From assembly GCA_001803645.1 (NCBI GenBank), contig MHDW01000181.1, positions 15,703 through 21,764 of the forward strand: a stretch of 6,062 nt of DNA, written 5' to 3'. The translations under genes and the position numbers were made by a program. The notes beneath the pieces were generated by a model. That model made no database searches and had not been told where the DNA came from. It saw nothing but the letters and a program-made list of their open reading frames with translations. This document shows, piece after piece, positions 1-5,754 of the stretch; position 1 is the first letter of the stretch, and each line of letters opens with the position of its first letter. The DNA is from Nitrospirae bacterium GWC2_42_7. Lineage in GTDB: Bacteria; Nitrospirota; Thermodesulfovibrionia; Thermodesulfovibrionales; UBA6898.

Positions 1-360
1 CAGAAAAACGGATGGCTTGGGGTAGGATGGACGCTCGATATGGGATCAATACAGAGAAGTACCAAGAATGGCCTTGATTATGGTAAAGATGAATTTGTTT
101 TCTCAAAAAATGGCTCTACTACGGAATTGATAAAGGTAGATGCAGTAAATAACGAATATAGGGCAAAGATAGAAGACGGCAGTTTTTTGAGGTTTTACTA
201 TGATGGGACTTTGTGGAAAGTCTACGACAAAGACGGCAAAGTTTATAAATATGGGCAAATTCCTGCTTCCCGTTCAGGGACATTCAAATGGTGTCTTGAT
301 AGAGTAGAAGACTCAAACGGCAATTTTATGACGATAAGTTATCAACCGGGCCTGAGTGGA
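1..360 (+). other. C-terminal part of an SpvB-type domain within the toxin gene
   Basis: Seen: residues 4-12 read GWLGVGWTL, followed by a SIQRS segment, a Y-G-x-D-E-F-V-F element, a Y-R-A-K-x-x-D-G-x-F segment, a W-K-V-Y-x-K-D-G element and a closing D-S-N-G-N-F-M-x-I-x-Y element near residues 104-114. This series (GxGWxL, then sIxR, then W-xV-tkdG, then DxnGNxixYxY) is the standard pattern of the SpvB/TcaC N-terminal domain that opens TcB proteins. The first part of the domain is upstream of base 1. In Tc toxins this part belongs to the shell and lid. It carries no ADP-ribosyltransferase motif here; the toxic activity of Salmonella SpvB lies in a different domain. Confidence 0.8.
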
Positions 361-3300
361 CTTTCACAGATAAAATATACCGGGAACTCCAACACATTGC
401 CTGATCCCACAAATACTATCGAATTTATCGAAGAAGGAAGAACTGATAGACCTTACCTTAATAATTTAATAATAACAAGACGCTTACAGAGAATAGTGGT
501 TAAAGCCGGCAATCAGGAAATAAGGAAGTACGAATTAGCATATGAATACTCAAGTACAGAAAGGACAAGACTCAAAAGTATTCAGAGATACGGGAAAAAT
601 GATGCCCAGCAATGGGTGAAGTGGCCTTCTGACGAACATCCTAAGTCTACTGTTATCTCATGGAGTCAGTGGAATTCAGGATTTGAAATATCTGTTGACA
701 GCAACGGCACCCCGATAGTTGATGTAAACGACGAATTCGTATACGATCATGAAATCTATGCCTCAAAGGACGCTCAATATTTCCCCTCATATAAAATAGC
801 TGACATTGACGGCGACGGCAAAAGTGACCTTGTTTATGATGACAACCCTTCCGGTATTGGAAAAATACACGTCCTTTTCAGTAGAGAAGATGGTTTTACC
901 GAGATTGGCCCGGCAGTCACACGGAAAGAAAAATATTATAGGTCGCAAAAACCATTCCAAATCGGTGACTTTAATGGAGATGGCAAGGCGGATGTGTTTT
1001 ATGAAGGCGCAAATAAATATTATCACGTTTTATTAAGCGCCGGGGATAGCTTTGCGGAGGACACACAATATGGATGGGGCCAACGAACTAACGATTATAA
1101 TATAAATATACCGTGGACAAGGACAGGAGATTTTAATGGAGATGGGAAGACCGACTTGCTTTATCAGGACAACGATGGGAAGATCGACTTGCTTGATCAA
1201 GACACCAGCGTAACTCATGTTTTATATAGTCAAGGGGATACGTTTTCTGAGGTTTCCTTTAATCATAAACCTCCCTACCTTGGCCCATTATTGGATGTAA
1301 ATAATGATGGAAAAACAGATGCCATTTCTTTATTCGAAGGCTATACAACAAATGGCCAATATCGAGGCTTCGTTTCATTTGCTTTAAATTTTTATCCTTA
1401 TGATGGTGAAACTGCAGTTATAGACACAGAGAGAAATTCTTACAGGCCGGATATATTGTTTGGCGACGTAAATGGAGACGGAACATCCGATGTAGTTTAT
1501 GAAGATATTTATCGCCAAATAAGGGTCAAGCTTTATCAAGGAACCTATAACGTTTGGGCGCAGCGCGATCCGTCATTATATGACATCTTTGAAAATCGGG
1601 GCAGAGAACAGCTTATAGATATGAACGGCGATGGAATGGCAGACTTTGTTTTTGAATATAAGAAGACTATATATGTTATGCAGAGTATAGGTTACATAGA
1701 TTCATATGGAAAAGGCTTTAAAGATCCGGTTGCATGGGGAAGACGGTCTGTAAGCTATAAAGACTCAGAGAAAGGACTAAAAATTGCCGATGTCAATGGA
1801 GACGGACTTGTCGATTTTGTTTATCAGGGTGAAAAGAATGGAAAAGCTGAGATTCACGTTTTAAAGAGCAAATCTCCTTATCCTGACCTGGTGACAAAGA
1901 TCGAAAACGAGATCGGAAGCTCTTATGAGATCACTTACATGCCTTCTTCAGCTTATCCAAACAACCAGATACCGTTTGTACTCCAGACAGTTTCTTCCAT
2001 AACTAAAAATGATGGGCTTGGCAATAGTTCAACAACAAACTACTATTACCAAAATGGATATTACGATTATAAAGAAAGGGAATTCAGGGGATTCGGATAC
2101 GTCAAGCAGACCAATCCCAACAATACGACCCTTGAGACATGGTTCCATCAGAAAGACGTCAAGGATGCGGACGGGTATTATACAGATGATGAGGATTTAA
2201 AAGGCAAGTCATATAAAACCGAATTCAAGAGTTCTTCAGGCGACCTGCTTTCGAATACAACATTCAGATGGGAACGAAGCCGGGGCAAGACAGACCCTGC
2301 CGAGTATCCTGTTTTTGTGAAGCTTAAAGAGAAAATGACAAAGAATTATATCGGTGGTGTTGAGACATTTACCACAACAGTGAACACTTATGACGACAAT
2401 ACCGGCAATCTTCTTTCTGCAATAACTTCAGGTACAGACGCTGAAGAAGTAACAACTACTAACACATATGTAAATTTTTCAAATATCTGGAGGGTCAAGT
2501 CTACAACCATAAGCGGCAGCGAGACAGAGCTGTCAAGAATAACAACTTATGAATATTATCCAGATGGTAAGGGCAATCTCTGGAAAAATATATATTGGCT
2601 TAATAATGATGTCTCAGAGAGCGAAGAAGTATTCACTTATACCGCTGAAGGTAATATTGAAACTGTCACTGATGCAAATCAAAATATTACAACATTTTAT
2701 TATGACGATGCACAAAAAATCTTTCCAAACAGGATTGCTTACCCTCAGACAAATGGCATTGCCCATAATGTCCATTTTGAATATGACTACAGGTTCGGCA
2801 TGGTCTCGCGTTCATGGGATGAAAATAACAATCTGACAAAAAGTATTCCGGACGTATTTGGCCGCACAATTGAAACGACATCCTATAAAGGTTCGACTGA
2901 AGGAGCAGAGATTGCTGCAAAAACCAAAATACAATATTTTGATTCAGGATTTATTGATATTAACAATATAAAACCTAACTATACCAAAACGAGTGTTCTC
3001 GAAAATAATGAAACTGGAGAGATATACATTGACCAGTATGATTATTTTGACGGACTTGGAAGGAACATACAGACAGTAACTCCAAGTGAGGCCGTTGGCA
3101 GATATATAGTAACGCAAACACATTATGACAGTATAGGAAGAGTTGATCTCACTAAAGGCCCATTTTTCAAAAATGCAGCTACAGCAGATTTTTATAATGC
3201 TGAGTATGCTGAAACATTTTCATTGCCAACCCAGTGCCCAAATACTAAGCCATGCACAAAAACAAGCTATTACGACTTTGGAAAGCCCAGTCTAATTGAA

Positions 3301-5754
3301 AGCACGGACAGTGATTATGGAACGGTCAGCGCCAATTTCGAATATTCCGGCCTTACAACAACTGTCAAAGATCCTGAAGACAAAATTATAGATGAAATCA
3401 AAGACTATCTTGGCAGGACGATACAGATAACTGAATATGCAGATAATAATGAGTTTCAAATTACTACTTATGAATACAATGCAGTCGGTGATTTAAAAAC
3501 CGTAACAAATGATTCCGGTGACCAAACCATTATTACAACAGATAGATTGGGCAGGAAGACAGAGATGCAGGACCCTGATATGGGCAAATGGAAGTACTGT
3601 TATGACAACAACGGCAATCTTAAAGTACAAATAGATGCAGATGGAAATATAATCAAATTTGATTATGATGCTTTAAACAGGCCTTGGCAGAAAACCTATT
3701 TCAAGAATGACAATCCATCTTCCATATCGGACCCTTGTACAGCTACGGGAACTGCTTTAGGAAATACAGTCACATTTGCTTATGATACCGCCTCTTTAAA
3801 CGGAATTGGGAGCCTTTATTCAGCAGCTAATTCAGATGTAACGATTCAGTATGGTTCCTATGACACAATGGGCAATCCGACCAGTGAAACCAGAACAATC
3901 TTCGGAGATTCGACCTATATTACGACATATGGGTATGACCTATCAGGAAAGCTGACAGGAATTACTTATCCTTCTGTCTCTCCCATAAGTTTTGTTGAAA
4001 ACATTTATTATCAGGGCACAGGGCTTTTGAATCAAGTCAAAGTCGATGAGACGGTATACGCTACAAATTTAAATTATACTCCGTCAGGAAATGTTGGAAG
4101 GATAGATTTTGGCAATGGTATTTCGACCACATATACTTACGATCCTCAATTGACAAAACTGCAAGCGATTAAAACAAGTAATAACTTGATTGATTTAACA
4201 TATCAGTTCAAGAAAGCTGGGGATATTCAATCCATAACAAACAAAAAGACAACGCCTGAAGTGCTGTATGCATATACTTATGACAACCTCCACAGGCTGA
4301 AAACAGAAAAGATCAATGATATCCAGTCATTCGGCTATGACTATAATGCCATAGGCAATATAGAAAAAAAGACAATCGGAACTACTAAAAATTATAACTA
4401 TGTTTATGACCCTGATAAAATACATGCTTTAAAAGACCTTGTAGTAAACGGCGAGACATATGCTCGCACATATAAACAGAGAGGGGTACTTTATAACGCT
4501 GATTTAATGCCATATCAGATAGATATTACTAAAACTGACAATTCAACCCAGACAACAAGCCTGACATATGATCCATTTGGTGTAAGGGCGAAGAAGAGCA
4601 CTACCCCAGGGACAACGACCTATTACATCGGAGAGCATCTTGAGAAGATCAACAATGAGCTTACTGCGTATGTTTTTAATGGTGGCCTCAGGATAGCCAA
4701 GAAATCGTCTTCAGGGACATATTATTATCACAAAGACCATCTCGGAAGTACATTGGCGATGACTGCTGCGAACGGGGATGAGGTTGAGACAGTTAACTAC
4801 ACGCCGTATGGAGAAGATAGAAATCCCAATCATCCGGCATATTCAAGCAACTATTTGTTTACGGACCAGGAATATGACCCTGAGACAGGGCTGTATAACT
4901 ATAAGGCAAGGTTGTATGACCCTGTAATCGGGAGGTTTATAAGCGCTGACAGCATAGTGTCCGATCCTTTTGATCCCCAGAGCCTAAACAGGTATAGTTA
5001 TGTTCTGAACAATCCTTTGATTTATACTGACCCGACAGGACATGATGCATATGTCGGTTTATACTGTTACGGTGGAGGAGGATGGGGAGATGGATGGGGT
5101 ATAACAATTGGATGGGAATGGGGAGGAGGAGGATATGGAGGGGTCTGGGATGATTACTTCGGCAACTATTCAGGTTGGTCCTTACCCGCAGGGGGCGGCG
5201 GCCATGGCGGAGGCTCACGGGAGCAAACTAATAACTCGAGTGCTGTAATCGATTCTGTGAGTGAATTTGCATCAAATGTGGGCAATTCATTCCAAGCAAT
5301 TGGAAATGCCATGGGTTATGGTACTAACTATATTACAGGTGGTCTTATTGGCAATGATAAATTGGATTGGGATCTTCAGAACCAGTCGAATCCAATACTG
5401 GCAGCAAATAATATAGGTGGTTGGGGTGAGAAAGCTACTTATGCTGCTTTGGGTGTGTCTACTGTTGCCATAGCTAGTGCTGTTGCTTTAGATGTAGCAG
5501 CAGCAAAAGGCATCAGTTATGTTGGAAATTATAGTATGCACGCCATGGCGCAATCTTATGCTAGACGCATTAGCATTGGTCAAGTAACTGATGCTATAAA
5601 TATAGGGAAGCGTTATTTTGATCCAAAGTATGGATCAATAGTCTCAGCATTTAACAAAATAGCAGTAGCTAGAGTAGGTACAGTTATCACTACTATAATG
5701 CATCAGAGCAGACCCCAATCTCGGTATTTGCAATTTCCTTGGATAGGTAAATAA
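1..5754 (+). CDS. RHS / Tc-toxin (TcB-TcC-like) polymorphic toxin, 5' truncated by the window edge
   Basis: One uninterrupted frame gives 1917 codons from base 1 to a TAA at 5752-5754. The start lies upstream: the 13 codons before the first ATG (base 40) already carry the conserved GWLGVGWTL signature of SpvB-type domains, so that ATG is internal. Domains in window residue numbering: SpvB tail about 1-120; seven DxDGxxD-type FG-GAP/VCBS loops 268-605; TcdB middle module about 637-713; RHS/YD repeats about 730-1573; RHS core 1574-1681 ending DPTGH; Gly/Trp-rich hinge 1682-1740; variable tip to 1917. This order is that of TcB-TcC fusion-type toxins and related secreted RHS proteins, in which the repeats form a closed shell around a cleaved C-terminal effector. 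The partner at 5755 fits an immunity gene. There is no frameshift or internal stop. No TcA-like pore subunit is in view, so delivery by a Tc injectosome is not shown; another export route is possible. Class is confident, exact target is not. Confidence 0.93.
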   Translation, partial: QKNGWLGVGWTLDMGSIQRSTKNGLDYGKDEFVFSKNGSTTELIKVDAVNNEYRAKIEDGSFLRFYYDGTLWKVYDKDGKVYKYGQIPASRSGTFKWCLDRVEDSNGNFMTISYQPGLSGLSQIKYTGNSNTLPDPTNTIEFIEEGRTDRPYLNNLIITRRLQRIVVKAGNQEIRKYELAYEYSSTERTRLKSIQRYGKNDAQQWVKWPSDEHPKSTVISWSQWNSGFEISVDSNGTPIVDVNDEFVYDHEIYASKDAQYFPSYKIADIDGDGKSDLVYDDNPSGIGKIHVLFSREDGFTEIGPAVTRKEKYYRSQKPFQIGDFNGDGKADVFYEGANKYYHVLLSAGDSFAEDTQYGWGQRTNDYNINIPWTRTGDFNGDGKTDLLYQDNDGKIDLLDQDTSVTHVLYSQGDTFSEVSFNHKPPYLGPLLDVNNDGKTDAISLFEGYTTNGQYRGFVSFALNFYPYDGETAVIDTERNSYRPDILFGDVNGDGTSDVVYEDIYRQIRVKLYQGTYNVWAQRDPSLYDIFENRGREQLIDMNGDGMADFVFEYKKTIYVMQSIGYIDSYGKGFKDPVAWGRRSVSYKDSEKGLKIADVNGDGLVDFVYQGEKNGKAEIHVLKSKSPYPDLVTKIENEIGSSYEITYMPSSAYPNNQIPFVLQTVSSITKNDGLGNSSTTNYYYQNGYYDYKEREFRGFGYVKQTNPNNTTLETWFHQKDVKDADGYYTDDEDLKGKSYKTEFKSSSGDLLSNTTFRWERSRGKTDPAEYPVFVKLKEKMTKNYIGGVETFTTTVNTYDDNTGNLLSAITSGTDAEEVTTTNTYVNFSNIWRVKSTTISGSETELSRITTYEYYPDGKGNLWKNIYWLNNDVSESEEVFTYTAEGNIETVTDANQNITTFYYDDAQKIFPNRIAYPQTNGIAHNVHFEYDYRFGMVSRSWDENNNLTKSIPDVFGRTIETTSYKGSTEGAEIAAKTKIQYFDSGFIDINNIKPNYTKTSVLENNETGEIYIDQYDYFDGLGRNIQTVTPSEAVGRYIVTQTHYDSIGRVDLTKGPFFKNAATADFYNAEYAETFSLPTQCPNTKPCTKTSYYDFGKPSLIESTDSDYGTVSANFEYSGLTTTVKDPEDKIIDEIKDYLGRTIQITEYADNNEFQITTYEYNAVGDLKTVTNDSGDQTIITTDRLGRKTEMQDPDMGKWKYCYDNNGNLKVQIDADGNIIKFDYDALNRPWQKTYFKNDNPSSISDPCTATGTALGNTVTFAYDTASLNGIGSLYSAANSDVTIQYGSYDTMGNPTSETRTIFGDSTYITTYGYDLSGKLTGITYPSVSPISFVENIYYQGTGLLNQVKVDETVYATNLNYTPSGNVGRIDFGNGISTTYTYDPQLTKLQAIKTSNNLIDLTYQFKKAGDIQSITNKKTTPEVLYAYTYDNLHRLKTEKINDIQSFGYDYNAIGNIEKKTIGTTKNYNYVYDPDKIHALKDLVVNGETYARTYKQRGVLYNADLMPYQIDITKTDNSTQTTSLTYDPFGVRAKKSTTPGTTTYYIGEHLEKINNELTAYVFNGGLRIAKKSSSGTYYYHKDHLGSTLAMTAANGDEVETVNYTPYGEDRNPNHPAYSSNYLFTDQEYDPETGLYNYKARLYDPVIGRFISADSIVSDPFDPQSLNRYSYVLNNPLIYTDPTGHDAYVGLYCYGGGGWGDGWGITIGWEWGGGGYGGVWDDYFGNYSGWSLPAGGGGHGGGSREQTNNSSAVIDSVSEFASNVGNSFQAIGNAMGYGTNYITGGLIGNDKLDWDLQNQSNPILAANNIGGWGEKATYAALGVSTVAIASAVALDVAAAKGISYVGNYSMHAMAQSYARRISIGQVTDAINIGKRYFDPKYGSIVSAFNKIAVARVGTVITTIMHQSRPQSRYLQFPWIGK
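784..1890 (+). repeat. Seven FG-GAP/VCBS-type Ca2+-loop repeats, probable seven-bladed beta-propeller
   Basis: Seven copies of D-x-[DN]-x-D-G-x-x-D are visible: 802-828 (DIDGDGKSD), 967-993 (DFNGDGKAD), 1129-1155 (DFNGDGKTD), 1294-1320 (DVNNDGKTD), 1465-1491 (DVNGDGTSD), 1618-1644 (DMNGDGMAD) and 1789-1815 (DVNGDGLVD). Start-to-start distances are 165, 162, 165, 171, 153 and 171 bases, that is 51-57 residues. Most are followed by two aromatic/aliphatic residues and an acidic or polar pair (for example LVYDD, VFYEG, LLYQD, VVYED, FVYQG), as expected for a beta-strand leaving the calcium loop. FG-GAP repeats of this length form seven-bladed propellers in integrin alpha chains, and a propeller closes the shell in TcB proteins. 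The propeller reading is inference; the repeats are directly seen. Confidence 0.88.
1141..1206 (+). repeat. 33-bp in-frame tandem duplication inside propeller repeat 3
   Basis: Bases 1141-1173 and 1174-1206 align without gaps with 29 of 33 identical positions; the differences are acc/atc, tat/gat, cag/caa and aac/acc. They encode DGKTDLLYQDN and DGKIDLLDQDT. The match stops at the left boundary, where the first copy is preceded by the NG of the calcium loop and the second by QDN of the first copy. The other six repeats have no such double half-motif, so this looks like a local, fairly recent slippage event rather than an ancestral blade. Confidence 0.85.
1909..2140 (+). other. TcdB middle/N-terminal-type module within the toxin gene
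   Basis: Seen at window residues 637-713: an E-I-G-S-S-Y-E-I-T-Y-M-P-S-S element, then N-Q-I-P-F-V-L-Q-T-V-S-S-I, then a Y-Y-Y-Q-N-G-Y-Y-D segment and E-R-E-F-R-G-F-G-Y-V at 2074-2103. The order (lG-xx-eixY-xps, lPF-vxvv, YxYxxGyyD, ErxFrGFGxv) is the recognised consensus of the TcdB_toxin_midN family that follows the FG-GAP repeats in TcB proteins. The next segment (2161-2270), with D-L-K-G-K-S-Y-K-T-E-F followed by S-S-G-D-L-L, matches the usual continuation into the RHS repeats. Role is structural, part of the cocoon wall. Confidence 0.82.
2190..4719 (+). repeat. RHS/YD repeat region forming the predicted toxin-enclosing shell
   Basis: About 840 residues of degenerate YD repeats of the type YDxxGnlxxxxdxxGxxtxxxYD. 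Clear copies include YDDNTGNLL near 2389, YDYFDGLGR near 3040, YDSIGR near 3124, a YLGR-x-IQITEY element near 3406, YEYNAVGDLKTVT near 3469, YDNNGNLKV near 3601, FDYDALNRPW near 3658, YGYDLSGKLTGITYP near 3928, YDNLHRLKTEK near 4279, YDYNAIGNIEKKT near 4336 and YDPFGVRAKK near 4567. Strand-forming repeats of this kind spiral into a hollow cocoon in TcB-TcC and teneurin structures. A C-x5-C pair lies at 3235-3255 (CPNTKPC), which could form a disulphide outside the cell. Repeat conservation is lower near 4459-4530, where the usual YDxxGN element seems shortened. Confidence 0.9.
4720..5043 (+). other. RHS-repeat-associated core domain and probable autoproteolysis site
   Basis: Window residues 1574-1681 contain the diagnostic series: YYYHKDHLGST (4720 on), a VNYTPYGE element, a FTDQEYDPETGLYNYKAR segment, YDPVIGRFISADS, then LNRYSYVLNNPL and the closing YTDPTGH at 5041-5043. 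This is the standard RHS core that marks the boundary between the conserved shell and the exchangeable toxin tip. In TcC and Rhs proteins the core plugs the shell and cleaves itself just after the DPxGx motif, using conserved aspartates. The equivalent positions here are D in ISADS and D in DPTGH, so cleavage is expected near base 5043. That cut is inferred, not visible. The last motif residue is His where the classical E. coli form has Leu. Confidence 0.95.
5044..5220 (+). other. Gly/Trp-rich hinge between RHS core and toxin tip, with G-tract DNA
   Basis: Directly after DPTGH the protein becomes strongly glycine-rich with six tryptophans in about 40 residues (GGGGWGDGW, IGWEWGGGGYGG, VWDDY, then YSGW) followed by AGGGGHGGGS. 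The coding strand is correspondingly G-rich between 5071 and 5149, with G3-G4 runs at 5084-5087, 5096-5099, 5114-5116, 5120-5123, 5140-5143 and 5147-5149. It probably acts as a flexible, aromatic linker on the toxin side of the cleavage point. I do not recognise it as a known domain. Confidence 0.7.
5221..5754 (+). other. Variable C-terminal toxin tip, DUF4258/BECR-like candidate nuclease
   Basis: This 177-residue tail lies beyond the RHS core, where polymorphic effectors sit. It has a polar N-terminal part, a hydrophobic Ala/Val-rich stretch at 5434-5505 (one Asp inside) and a compact end from about 5518. The end reads S-x-HA-MAQSYARR-IS-x-x-QV-x-x-AI-x-x-GKRYFDPKYGSIV, then K-IAVARV-G-x-VITTI, then RPQSR. 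A helix with HA and R, an IS-x-x-QV-x-x-AI helix, a GK-x-YxDPK turn and two strands ending in iiTv is the pattern I know from DUF4258-like tips in RHS proteins, related to BECR-fold RNases. Candidate active residues are His at 5539, Arg at 5563/5566, Asp at 5620, Lys at 5626 and Thr at 5689/5692. RNase activity is inference from pattern, not shown. Confidence 0.55.
5741..5754 (+). promoter_or_regulatory. Weak ribosome binding site for the downstream gene, inside the toxin stop region
   Basis: The bases GGATAGGT at 5741-5748 contain an AGGT that matches the 3' part of the Shine-Dalgarno consensus, with six bases between it and the ATG at 5755. It overlaps the last codons and stop of the toxin gene, so the second gene is best explained by translational coupling (termination followed by reinitiation) on the same transcript. 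The match is only partial. Confidence 0.45.

Noticed and set aside
40..42. ATG at base 40 as the start of the large gene
   Set aside because: The upstream in-frame codons 1-39 encode the conserved SpvB-type GWLGVGWTL signature, and no Shine-Dalgarno sequence sits at the right distance; the true start is before the window.
787..1218. Several short open frames on both strands across the propeller repeats
   Set aside because: All overlap the strongly conserved FG-GAP coding frame and show no domain or ribosome binding site; they are shadows.
2009..2920. Short overlapping open frames on both strands in the TcdB/RHS part
   Set aside because: They lie inside well-recognised RHS coding sequence, are rich in Met/Ile/Lys from off-frame reading, and have no support.
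5135..5137. SD-like GGAGGAGG followed by ATG as an internal translation start for a free toxin fragment
   Set aside because: The ATG is not in the toxin frame and the G-rich motif is explained by Gly codons; the in-frame ATGs at 5311, 5536 and 5545 have only weak or no ribosome binding sites.
4937..5218. Minus-strand open frame of 93 codons
   Set aside because: Opposite the RHS core and the Gly-rich hinge; the Pro/Leu/Arg/His-rich product is what the complement of such a region yields. No family resemblance.
1..5754. Insertion sequence, CRISPR array or pseudogene explanation for the repeats
   Set aside because: Repeats are degenerate at DNA level and periodic at protein level, the frame is intact over 1917 codons, and no terminal inverted repeats or transposase motifs are seen.
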